Source: an uncultured Clostridia bacterium (lineage in GTDB: Bacteria; Bacillota; Clostridia; Peptostreptococcales; Anaerovoracaceae). Taken from it: a DNA stretch of 6,425 nucleotides. The stretch is taken from positions 1 to 6,425 of the forward strand of contig CAKQIZ010000090.1 in NCBI GenBank assembly GCA_934247125.1, written 5' to 3'. The notes under the pieces are model-generated. The model searched no databases, was not told the DNA's origin, and worked only from the letters and a program-made list of their open reading frames with translations. Below, piece by piece: positions 1-6,398 of this stretch (positions within the stretch are counted from its first letter, which is position 1; the number at the start of each line of letters is the position of its first letter). The translations under genes were made by a program, and so were the position numbers.

Positions 1-46
1 GCTCTACAGGCGTGAAGTTCTGTGGTACATCTACTCTTTCGCGCAT
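1..46 (-). CDS. Partial 5' end of the next operon gene, probably an EchD/NuoC-like hydrogenase subunit
   Basis: Only the first 15 codons are visible, reading MRERVDVPQNFTPVE, before the window ends. The ATG shares its A with the TAA stop of the upstream EchC-like gene (TAATG), and a GGAGGGG ribosome site lies 7 bases upstream, so the start is well supported. The fragment is too short to recognise by sequence. The identity comes from gene order: in Ech operons the NuoL-, NuoH- and NuoB-like genes are followed by the NuoC-like echD and then the NuoD-like catalytic echE. It could instead be the large subunit or a fused version. Existence of a gene here is likely; its product is an inference. Confidence 0.6.
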   Translation of the reverse strand, partial: MRERVDVPQNFTPVE

Positions 47-651
47 TAGTTTTCCCCTCCTTTTTCTTCCTCAGCAGCTTCTGCATCTTCTTTTTCTTCG
101 GCAGTCTCTTCTTCTGCAGTTTCCTCAGCCTTTTCAGCTTCTTTTTCTGCAGCTTCCTCTCCTGCCTCAGCGATCTCTTCGAGTTCTTCAGCCTCTTCTT
201 CTGCGATCATTTCTATGTCTTCAGCATTCTTGAGCTTATCTCTCTTTTCCTGAAGAGCTGCCAGTCCTTTTACAACGCCGTCTATGATAGCTTCCGGTCT
301 CGCTGCACATCCCGGAACGTAAACATCTACCGGAATAACAGTATCAACGCCGCCTAAGATATTATAGCACTGCTTGAACACACCTGCCGAGCACGCGCAT
401 ATACCTACAGCCACTACGACTTTCGGTTCAGGCATCTGCTCGTATATCTGTTTTACAACATCTTTATTCTGTTCGTTAACGGATCCTGTAACAAGAAACA
501 CATCTGCATGTTTAGGGTTTCCTGTATTTATGATACCGAATCTTTCCACGTCATACATAGGTGTAAGACATGCCAGGACTTCGATATCGCATCCGTTACA
601 GCTGGATCCGTCATAATGTATGACCCATGGTGATTTTGCAATATATGACAT
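46..651 (-). CDS. echC: Ech-type hydrogenase small (iron-sulfur) subunit, NuoB-like, with a long acidic tail
   Basis: A 201-residue cytoplasmic subunit expected to hold the [4Fe-4S] cluster that passes electrons to the catalytic NiFe subunit, equivalent to the N2-cluster subunit NuoB of complex I. Visible ligands are Cys18 and Cys21 in SSCNGCDIE, Cys85 in VGICACSAG, and Cys115 in VPGCAARPEAI. The spacing C-x2-C-x63-C-x29-C fits group 4 [NiFe]-hydrogenase small subunits. LTPMYDVERFG follows the first pair. The family core ends near residue 140. Residues 141-201 are an added low-complexity tail with 28 Glu, 2 Asp and 14 Ala, which I do not know from typical EchC. The ATG follows AAAGGAGGT at a 7-base spacing, and 13 bases separate it from the echB-like stop. 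An electron-transfer subunit of an H2-unrelated complex (Ehr/Mbx-like) remains possible because the large subunit is not visible. Confidence 0.88.
   Translation of the reverse strand: MSYIAKSPWVIHYDGSSCNGCDIEVLACLTPMYDVERFGIINTGNPKHADVFLVTGSVNEQNKDVVKQIYEQMPEPKVVVAVGICACSAGVFKQCYNILGGVDTVIPVDVYVPGCAARPEAIIDGVVKGLAALQEKRDKLKNAEDIEMIAEEEAEELEEIAEAGEEAAEKEAEKAEETAEEETAEEKEDAEAAEEEKGGEN
54..60 (-). promoter_or_regulatory. Ribosome binding site of the partial downstream gene, inside the echC-like coding sequence
   Basis: On the minus strand GGAGGGG sits 7 bases before the ATG at 46. It is read as Gly-Gly codons near the C-terminus (GGEN) of the upstream protein. With the one-base TAATG overlap this is a classic arrangement for translational coupling. 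Confidence 0.75.
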
Positions 652-657
652 TTCTAC

Positions 658-666
658 ACCTCCTTT
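658..666 (-). promoter_or_regulatory. Strong ribosome binding site of the echC-like gene
   Basis: The minus strand reads AAAGGAGGT, a near-perfect anti-16S match, with AGGAGG ending 7 bases before the ATG at 651. It overlaps the TAA stop of the echB-like gene (665-667), so translation of the two genes may be coupled. It also fixes the echC start. Confidence 0.8.
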
Positions 667-1534
667 ATACTATCAGATACAATACGAAAATATTTATCAC
701 GCCGCATACGAGCGCCACGATCCATGCCGATTTGAAAGCGAACTGCCATTTCATTCTTGCGAAGCAGTTGTCGATGAGCACTTCAAAGAAGTAAGTCAGC
801 AGACAAACAACTACACCGATAACAGTTCCCCATACAGTGCCGTTGGCAAAGAACAGGAATACGAAACCAAGCAGGAATACGTTTTCATACCAGTGTGATA
901 TCTCGATCCATCCCAGAGTTCTTCCTGAGAATTCCGTCGTAAGACCTCTTACCAGCTCCTGGTGAGCGTGATGTGACATACTCAGGTCAAATGGTGATTT
1001 TCTGAACTTTATAGTCAGTATGAATACGAATCCGATGAATATACCGATAAGCGGAAGGAACGGCATCGATACTCCGCCAAGGATATCTTTCACTGCGAAG
1101 CTTCCGCAGTACATGTAAAATCCTATCGCTGTCATCAGAACCATAGGCTCATATGCCATCATCTGCAGCAGTTCACGTTCTGCTCCCACCTGTGCATAAG
1201 GCGAGTTTGATGAGAACGCCGCAACGATCAGGAAAGCACTTGCCACTGTGAGCGTAAAGATCACGAGCAGCAGATCTCCTCCCGCGAAGAATATTGCACC
1301 TGACGCCATAACGAAGATGACGAAAATCAGAACGTAATAATCCTGCACTCTCGTTACAGTCTGTTTTTCCTTTTCGAAGAGCTTGAGCACGTCATAGAAC
1401 GGCTGAAGAACAGGAGGACCTACTCTTCGCTGCATTCTTGCCGAAAGCTTTCTGTCCAGTCCTGCAAGGAAGCCTCCTACGAAAGGAGCAAGGATCAGGT
1501 ATGCGATTACAGCTATTATCGTCTTAATAATCAT
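665..1534 (-). CDS. echB: Ech-type hydrogenase membrane subunit, NuoH/complex I subunit 1-like
   Basis: A 289-residue integral membrane protein of about eight helices, which in Ech and complex I anchors the hydrophilic arm and forms the first part of the ion-translocating path. Signature segments are visible: DRKLSARMQRRVGPP (27-41) in the first cytoplasmic loop, SPYAQVGAERELLQMMAYEP (111-130), and KSPFDLSMSHHAHQEL (179-194) running into VRGLTTEFSGRTLGWIEISHWYE (195-217 region). The last stretch, with paired His and TTEFSG, fits the Ech/group 4 hydrogenase branch better than classical NuoH, which is also longer (about 320 residues). The ATG overlaps the upstream TAA by one base, and AGGAGG lies 9 bases before it. 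It is the second gene of the operon, in the expected A-B-C order. Confidence 0.9.
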   Translation of the reverse strand: MIIKTIIAVIAYLILAPFVGGFLAGLDRKLSARMQRRVGPPVLQPFYDVLKLFEKEKQTVTRVQDYYVLIFVIFVMASGAIFFAGGDLLLVIFTLTVASAFLIVAAFSSNSPYAQVGAERELLQMMAYEPMVLMTAIGFYMYCGSFAVKDILGGVSMPFLPLIGIFIGFVFILTIKFRKSPFDLSMSHHAHQELVRGLTTEFSGRTLGWIEISHWYENVFLLGFVFLFFANGTVWGTVIGVVVCLLTYFFEVLIDNCFARMKWQFAFKSAWIVALVCGVINIFVLYLIV

Positions 1535-3465
1535 TATGCAGCACCTCCTGTCAGCAGGCTTATAAGAGTTCCGACCATCATGCCTATACCGATAACCAGC
1601 ATTGCAGTCGTCAGTATGCCGCCTACAAGGTTCATCTTCTTTTCACCGAAGTATTTTTCCATATGCCAGTTTCTGAGGGTGAACGATACATCTTTACCCA
1701 TAGATCCGCGGTAAGTTCTGTTGTCCCCCTCGTTTACACCTGCAAGGTATATAGGAACGATCTTTTTCTTCGATTTTCCGAAACCGAATCCTGTTATCAG
1801 AATCAGTACTACCAGCATAACAACCATTACGATCATGTTGTTTGAAGAAAGCACTGTCGATGCGAGGCCTCCGAATACGCCTTCAAGATAAGGAACGAGC
1901 ATGTACATCGAAATGACAGGGAATATGAGACATACCACGATAGTAAGTCCTACCAGCGTTCCCTGTACGAACCATTCCTCCTTATGTACATCCTGCTGTA
2001 TGTTCTTTTCATTTGCAACGATAGCTGAAAGCTTGCCCATCCACTTGATCCAGTAGAATGCTGTCACGGCACTTCCGAAACAGATTATTCCTACGAGGAT
2101 GAAGTTTCCTGAGTCTACAAATGATGTCATTGCCGCCCACTTTGAAACGAGCATACCGAAAGGAGCCAGGAACATGCCTGCGATACCGATCATCATGAAT
2201 GCTGCCAGTCTAGGCATTCTCACGAAGAGACCATCCATATCCTCGATATCTCTGCTTCCGATATTGTGCTCTGCAGTTCCCACACATAAGAACAGCAGTG
2301 ACTTTGTAACAGCATGGAATATGATCAGCATAACGCCTGCCCATACAGACTCAGCTGTTCCTATACCACCGCATGTTACGATAAGTCCAAGATTTGCTAT
2401 AGTTGAATATGCCAGCACTCTCTTGGCGTTGCTCTGCGAGATGGCTGCAAACGATGCCATCAGGAATGTGATACCTCCGACCATCATTGTCATGATTCCT
2501 GCGAAGTTGCCCATTCCGAGTACCGGAGCCAGCTTTATTATCATGAATACACCGGCTTTAACCATTGTCGACGAGTGAAGTAATGCGGATGTAGGTGTCG
2601 GTGCCACCATAGCGCCGAGCAGCCAGCTGTTGAACGGCATCTGAGCCGCCTTTGTGATGCCCGCGAATGCAAAGAATGCAGCAGGGATCGCAACCACTCC
2701 GCCATATACCGATCCGATCATGAGCATAGTGCTCAGTTCTATAGTTCCGAACACCTGTCCGAGAATAACGATGCCTACGGCAAATCCGAGACCGCCGAGA
2801 AGGTTCATGATCAGAGCTCTGAACGCATTGTTCGTAGCTTCCTTCGTCTTTGTGAATCCGATGAGCCAGAATGATGAAAGACTGGTGATTTCCCAGAAGA
2901 AATACATCCAGATCATGTTGTTTGAAGTTACCAGACCGACCATCGCGCCAAGGAATATAAACATTACGAAGAAGAACCAAGGTCTTCTGTCCTTTTCGCC
3001 TGCGTGATGATGCTGAAAATCCTTCATGTATCCCAGCGCATAAACCGTTATCAACGAACCAATAATTCCTATGATCAAGATCATGATCATTGAAAGTCTG
3101 TCAACATACATGTTGTTCTGGACTTCAATGCTGTGACCCTTAGTAAGTTCAAACCACATGATCAATGGAGTCTGAATCACAGCAAAAAGCGATGCCAGAT
3201 ATTTCTTGTGCTTTATACCTATTATGATGATATACAGCGCAAGGAGCGCCTCGATAGCCATCATAACATAGTTTATAGCCTCGTAGTGGAGTTCGAAAGT
3301 GTCTCCGCCCGATCTGAAATACTGGACAGCCACGAAGATAGATGCGGCAGCAATTACAAGAGCTGCAAATTTTACCACAACATCCCTGACTTTATCCTCT
3401 TTGCTTACTAAAAGAATCACGGCAATAACTATTGGAAAACCAATAAGAAAAAGTATAGTGCCCAT
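1534..3465 (-). CDS. echA: Ech-type hydrogenase large membrane subunit, NuoL/antiporter-like
   Basis: A 643-residue polytopic membrane protein of the proton-conducting (NuoL/M/N, Mrp-antiporter-like) family, with about 16 predicted helices, expected to carry ion translocation in the complex. Conserved features are visible: Glu192 in FFWEITSLSSFWLIGF, Lys272 in GITKAAQMPF followed by APTPTSALLHSSTMVKAG (288-305, with His297 and Lys303), NAKRVLAYSTIANLG (346-360), Lys388 in FHAVTKSLLF, and Lys442. These are the glutamate/lysine chain used for proton transfer. A charged C-terminal stretch (about 563-610) with PIYLAGVNEG precedes a last helix (about 612-637), matching the extended C-terminus of EchA-type subunits. 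The length fits EchA and rules out the roughly doubled CooM. The ATG has AGGAGG 5 bases upstream. It is the first gene of the operon and follows a good promoter. Confidence 0.9.
   Translation of the reverse strand: MGTILFLIGFPIVIAVILLVSKEDKVRDVVVKFAALVIAAASIFVAVQYFRSGGDTFELHYEAINYVMMAIEALLALYIIIIGIKHKKYLASLFAVIQTPLIMWFELTKGHSIEVQNNMYVDRLSMIMILIIGIIGSLITVYALGYMKDFQHHHAGEKDRRPWFFFVMFIFLGAMVGLVTSNNMIWMYFFWEITSLSSFWLIGFTKTKEATNNAFRALIMNLLGGLGFAVGIVILGQVFGTIELSTMLMIGSVYGGVVAIPAAFFAFAGITKAAQMPFNSWLLGAMVAPTPTSALLHSSTMVKAGVFMIIKLAPVLGMGNFAGIMTMMVGGITFLMASFAAISQSNAKRVLAYSTIANLGLIVTCGGIGTAESVWAGVMLIIFHAVTKSLLFLCVGTAEHNIGSRDIEDMDGLFVRMPRLAAFMMIGIAGMFLAPFGMLVSKWAAMTSFVDSGNFILVGIICFGSAVTAFYWIKWMGKLSAIVANEKNIQQDVHKEEWFVQGTLVGLTIVVCLIFPVISMYMLVPYLEGVFGGLASTVLSSNNMIVMVVMLVVLILITGFGFGKSKKKIVPIYLAGVNEGDNRTYRGSMGKDVSFTLRNWHMEKYFGEKKMNLVGGILTTAMLVIGIGMMVGTLISLLTGGAA
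1544..1549 (-). promoter_or_regulatory. Ribosome binding site of the echB-like gene, inside the echA-like coding sequence
   Basis: AGGAGG on the minus strand lies 9 bases before the ATG at 1534. It is contained in the Gly-Gly codons of the C-terminal GGAA of the upstream protein. The TAATG overlap at 1534-1536 makes termination-reinitiation coupling likely. Confidence 0.7.
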
Positions 3466-3470
3466 ACAAT

Positions 3471-3476
3471 CCTCCT
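3471..3476 (-). promoter_or_regulatory. Ribosome binding site of the echA-like gene
   Basis: AGGAGG on the minus strand ends 5 bases before the ATG at 3465. There is no competing upstream start codon with an equally good site. Confidence 0.75.
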
Positions 3477-3513
3477 AATAAAAATATAACTGGTGAGATA
3501 AATTAACACGTTT

Positions 3514-3543
3514 ATTATACATATATATCTGTGTAATAATCAA
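3514..3543 (-). promoter_or_regulatory. Predicted housekeeping-sigma promoter of the ech operon
   Basis: On the minus strand a perfect -10 TATAAT (3519-3514) lies 18 bases downstream of TTGATT (3543-3538), which matches the -35 consensus at four of six positions. The expected transcript start is near 3507, giving a leader of about 40 bases that contains the ribosome site. It is the best promoter-like pair in the gap before the operon. No obvious operator or riboswitch is seen in the short leader. Confidence 0.6.
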
Positions 3544-3735
3544 GCTAAAACGAATATACGGAATAGTCTAAAAATTGTTTCGTACATAATTCAGGAACTC
3601 CGCAAAATCGTTGAAAAATCAAGGCAATTTAGTTTTTCTGCCAAGATGGATTTTTGCCATAAACCGGCATCGTTTCCATCGCAGAAACACGCGCATACAC
3701 ATCTGAATCACGTTACTCCGTGCGCGATTTCTGAC
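3544..3735. other. Intergenic stretch without a recognised gene
   Basis: This is the core of the 359-base gap between the echA-like start (3465) and the permease stop (3825). Its edges hold the ech promoter and the permease terminator. In between I see only AT-rich DNA with weak short inverted matches such as GTTTC/GAAAC near 3672-3688. There is no tRNA, riboswitch motif or credible coding region. The short open frames on either strand lack ribosome sites and family-like sequence. Confidence 0.5.
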
Positions 3736-3778
3736 AAAACAGGAGACCGGTCACTGTACCGGTCTCCATGCGTTTTTT
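3736..3778. terminator. Intrinsic terminator of the permease gene, possibly bidirectional
   Basis: A perfect 10-bp stem GGAGACCGGT/ACCGGTCTCC (3742-3751 with 3758-3767) encloses a 6-base loop. Read on the minus strand it lies 57 bases after the permease stop and is followed at once by TGTTTTG. Read on the plus strand it is followed after five bases by TTTTTT (3773-3778). It should insulate the permease transcript from the ech operon. Confidence 0.75.
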
Positions 3779-3824
3779 GTATCTATTTGGTCTTTATTTG
3801 CATTTTAAAAGCTGTTCCCGAAAG

Positions 3825-5507
3825 CTACTTTTCCTTTGCAGGCTCCACTTTCTTTGAAACGAAGTACAGAACGATGCATGCTACTGCGCATACTGCGGTG
3901 AGTATATGCAGACCGGTTCCGATAACGCCTACTATCGAATCGACATCTACATTTGAAAGTATTCCGTCGAAGTAGTCACCCGACTCCCATGCATCCGGAG
4001 TTCCCCATCCTTCATACCAAGGCATGAATACACATGCTATCACATTCATGACAGTCATGAGGAAGAACAGGAACGCCATCTTTCTCGTATCTCCGACACC
4101 AAGACCAGTCTTAGGATTGAGCGGATAAGCAACCGGATCCTTCTTCGTGAGTCCGCCGTACATCTTTCTCCAGATGACGTAGAGTATCGGACCTGAAATT
4201 ATTCCTATCATTCCGCCCAGATAATAGTCCGAACCATTGATGAAGAATGCGAATATCGCTACGCAAATTGGCACGATGCATATGAGCGCCAGTAATCCGA
4301 ATCCGCCCGGAACCTTGAATTTGTATTCGTCTGCAGGTATCTTCTTTCTGAGTACCATAGCCGAAAGGTATACCATGATGTATGAAGCAACCAGCAGGCA
4401 TACATCCAGTACGATGATGAATCCGAACGGAAGCATGCACAGTATAAGATTCACGATACCTACCGACAGTACAGCTACATAAGGCACACCGTGCTTCTTG
4501 TCGCATTTTACGAGGATCGGCGGTGCGAGATAGTCATCAGCCAGCGAGAAGAATCCTCTTGAACCCGATGCTATGTATGTATTGTAGATCGAGCACTGTG
4601 CGAGGATAGCAACCAGCACGAAGAATACACCCATTGCAGGACCCCAGAATGTCTCACATACATCTGCATATCCTACCATTCCGGCTTCTGTTCCCCAGTT
4701 CTCCCACTGTCCGAGTGAACCGAGACCACCGATAGTAGGCAGGATGTATACTGCCATGATGAGAGGTATAGTAAGCATCGTTCCCTTTGGTATTACCTGA
4801 GGATTTGCGACCTCTCCTGCGATAGTTGACATCGATTCATAGCCTGAGTACATCCACATGCCGATCGAGATACCTCCTGCTATGTAGAAGAACCAGTCGC
4901 CGATCCCTTCTGCAGGCTCAGCCGTGATCTGGAACGATATATCCGTACCGCCGCCCCAGTTCATGAATCCGCATATGGCAACGAGACCGAAAGCGACCAT
5001 TACCAGGATCGATAATATCGTACTTACGATACCTACGTCCTTTACTCCGCGTACATTGATATATGTAAACACGATTATCATCAGTGCCTTTATAGCAAAT
5101 TCACCTACACTTCCGAGATCCCATCTCGATGCAGCGTACCCGCCTGCCAGTATAACATAAAGTGTATTGTCGATGTATATGGAGATAGTTCTCCACCATC
5201 CTGCCTGGAAACCCCAGAACTCGCCAAAGGCTTCCTGCACCCACTTGTAATAACCACCTTCCTGAGGTCGTACTGAACCTAACTCCGAAGCTACCAGACC
5301 AAAAGGCAGTCCCCATACGAAAGGCAGTACGCAGAGCATGATTATCGTAAGTCCCGGACCACATTCAGGGATCATTTCCTCGATACCGTAGCAGCCTGCA
5401 GCTACCAGACAGAATATCATGAATACTACTGTCGAAACTTTGATGTCATGCTTTTTCAATCCGTGTTCGCCTACGTCAGCGACCTGATTGTTCTGCTGTT
5501 GACTCAT
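3825..5507 (-). CDS. APC-superfamily amino acid/polyamine permease with extra C-terminal helices
   Basis: A 560-residue membrane transporter, probably a cation-coupled importer of amino acids or polyamines; the substrate cannot be read from sequence. The N-terminal helix region GCYGIEEMIPECGPGL (38-53), PQEGGYYKWVQEAFGEFWGF (81-100) leading into QAGWWRTISIYIDNTLY (101-117), and IAGEVANPQVIPKG (229-242) match the polyamine:H+ symporter-like branch of the APC superfamily. About 12 helices occupy residues 22-450. Beyond these are two more likely helices (about 476-495 and 525-550) separated by an acidic, aromatic loop (about 497-523), longer than the usual 450-500-residue members. The chosen ATG (5507) has AAGGAGG 5 bases upstream; an in-frame TTG at 5528 would start upstream of that ribosome site and is rejected. 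It has its own promoter and terminator, so it is monocistronic. Confidence 0.85.
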   Translation of the reverse strand: MSQQQNNQVADVGEHGLKKHDIKVSTVVFMIFCLVAAGCYGIEEMIPECGPGLTIIMLCVLPFVWGLPFGLVASELGSVRPQEGGYYKWVQEAFGEFWGFQAGWWRTISIYIDNTLYVILAGGYAASRWDLGSVGEFAIKALMIIVFTYINVRGVKDVGIVSTILSILVMVAFGLVAICGFMNWGGGTDISFQITAEPAEGIGDWFFYIAGGISIGMWMYSGYESMSTIAGEVANPQVIPKGTMLTIPLIMAVYILPTIGGLGSLGQWENWGTEAGMVGYADVCETFWGPAMGVFFVLVAILAQCSIYNTYIASGSRGFFSLADDYLAPPILVKCDKKHGVPYVAVLSVGIVNLILCMLPFGFIIVLDVCLLVASYIMVYLSAMVLRKKIPADEYKFKVPGGFGLLALICIVPICVAIFAFFINGSDYYLGGMIGIISGPILYVIWRKMYGGLTKKDPVAYPLNPKTGLGVGDTRKMAFLFFLMTVMNVIACVFMPWYEGWGTPDAWESGDYFDGILSNVDVDSIVGVIGTGLHILTAVCAVACIVLYFVSKKVEPAKEK

Positions 5508-5512
5508 TTTTT

Positions 5513-5519
5513 CCTCCTT
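5513..5519 (-). promoter_or_regulatory. Ribosome binding site that sets the permease start
   Basis: AAGGAGG on the minus strand, five A residues before the ATG at 5507. It lies between the alternative TTG (5528) and the ATG, so it can serve only the ATG. Confidence 0.8.
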
Positions 5520-5552
5520 AATAAACAATATATAGTAACAATTACAGATATC

Positions 5553-5581
5553 ATTTTAAGCATTCGGAAAAAACATTTCAA
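5553..5581 (-). promoter_or_regulatory. Predicted promoter of the permease gene
   Basis: TTGAAA (5581-5576) and TAAAAT (5558-5553) on the minus strand each match the housekeeping consensus at five of six positions, with an optimal 17-base spacer. Transcription would begin near 5546, giving a leader of about 40 bases before the ATG at 5507. A TTGACA further upstream (within the 5625-5636 repeat arm) has no good -10 at a proper distance. Confidence 0.6.
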
Positions 5582-5624
5582 CAACTTTCAGTTTGTCAGA
5601 ATGAAAACAGCAACTACGTGCATA

Positions 5625-5677
5625 TTTAGTGTCAAGTTAGTTGTTTTCGTGTTGTTTTTCCTCCGCTCGACACTAAA
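5625..5677. repeat. Interrupted inverted repeat upstream of the permease promoter, candidate operator
   Basis: On the plus strand TTTAGTGTCAAG (5625-5636) is mirrored by CTCGACACTAAA (5666-5677), matching at 11 of 12 positions, with 29 bases between. The near arm ends about 44 bases upstream of the predicted -35. Two equal half-sites about four helical turns apart could bind a dimer pair or a looping regulator. The T-rich middle contains two near-copies of GTTGTTTT. The regulator is unknown. Confidence 0.4.
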
Positions 5678-5701
5678 ACAGTATAAGAGATCGTTTTTTA
5701 C

Positions 5702-5731
5702 AAAAAATAAAAGACGATTCTCATCGCCTTT
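5702..5731 (-). terminator. Intrinsic terminator of the recR transcript
   Basis: On the minus strand AAAGGCGAT-GAGA-ATCGTCTTT forms a 9-bp stem with one G-U pair and a GNRA tetraloop. It is followed by TA and six T residues. It lies 66 bases after the recR stop codon and separates recR from the permease unit. Confidence 0.75.
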
Positions 5732-5797
5732 CAATTCACTTTTATGCACTTTTCAGTATGTCTTCATATATCAAAGCGGTATCAGGCCAGACAAACA

Positions 5798-6397
5798 CTA
5801 AAGCTCTCTCCTGCCTTCGACTGCTTTGAGCAGAGTCACCTCGTCGGCATATTCAAGATCTCCGCCAACAGGGATCCCGTGAGCTATCCTGGTCACCTTT
5901 ATTCCCGACGGCTTTATCAGCCTCGCTATGTACATGGCTGTCGCCTCGCCCTCTATATTCGGATTGGTAGCTATTATCAGCTCTTTCACCGCCTCGTCCT
6001 GCAGCCTGACTATCAGAGATCTGAGATTTATATCATCCGGCCCGATCCCGTCCATCGGCGAAATAGCGCCGTGCAGCACATGGTAGTACCCCCGGTACTC
6101 CCTTATCTTCTCCATGGCGACCACGTCCTTAGGACTTTCCACTACGCATATCGTACTCTTGTCGCGACTGTCATCAGAACAGATCGCACACGGATCCATA
6201 TCAGTGAGATTGCCGCAGACCGAGCAGTATCTCATCGACTTTTTCGCATCGCTTATCGCATTCGCCAGCTCTATCGCAGACTTTTCATCCATCGACAGTA
6301 TATGGAACGCGAGTCGCTGCGCAGTCTTGCCGCCTATGCCCGGCAGCTTGGAAAGTTCATTTATCAGCCTGTTCAGCGGTTTTGCATAATACTTCAT
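5798..6397 (-). CDS. recR: Recombination mediator protein RecR
   Basis: A 199-residue cytoplasmic protein that works with RecO (and RecF) to load RecA on single-stranded DNA during gap repair. All family elements are visible in order: a helix-hairpin-helix [17 protein letters not shown] (18-34), a four-cysteine zinc site Cys58/Cys61/Cys70/Cys73 (YCSVCG and PCAIC), a Toprim domain beginning [11 protein letters not shown] with Glu87 and containing [18 protein letters not shown] (143-160), and the C-terminal [20 protein letters not shown] (170-189). The length is normal. The ATG at 6397 is chosen over an in-frame TTG at 6418 because the protein then starts [12 protein letters not shown] as in relatives, the upstream gene stops just one base before it, and GGA lies 7 bases upstream. 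It follows ybaB as in many bacteria. Confidence 0.97.
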   Translation of the reverse strand: MKYYAKPLNRLINELSKLPGIGGKTAQRLAFHILSMDEKSAIELANAISDAKKSMRYCSVCGNLTDMDPCAICSDDSRDKSTICVVESPKDVVAMEKIREYRGYYHVLHGAISPMDGIGPDDINLRSLIVRLQDEAVKELIIATNPNIEGEATAMYIARLIKPSGIKVTRIAHGIPVGGDLEYADEVTLLKAVEGRREL

Positions 6398-6398
6398 T

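Noticed and set aside
22..357. Plus-strand open frame rich in Phe, Leu and Ser that looks like a membrane or signal sequence.
   Set aside because: It is the antisense shadow of the Glu/Ala-rich tail of the EchC-like gene; there is no ribosome site and the minus-strand gene has clear family motifs.
1534..3465. Classical NADH:quinone oxidoreductase NuoL or a stand-alone Mrp antiporter subunit.
   Set aside because: It is followed directly by NuoH-like and C-x2-C small-subunit genes in Ech order, and the EchB motifs favour group 4 hydrogenase over complex I.
3619..3753. Minus-strand open stretch of about 40 codons in the intergenic gap, ending at TGA (3621-3619), considered as a small gene or gene remnant.
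   Set aside because: There is no ribosome site, it begins within the terminator hairpin, and the translation resembles no family I know; the length is expected by chance.
5508..5528. Seven-codon N-terminal extension of the permease from a TTG start.
   Set aside because: The only good ribosome site (5513-5519) lies inside this stretch and serves the ATG at 5507.
5631..5640. TTGACA on the minus strand (within the inverted repeat) as the -35 of the permease promoter.
   Set aside because: No TATAAT-like hexamer occurs 16-18 bases downstream; the TTGAAA-17-TAAAAT pair at 5581-5553 is much better.
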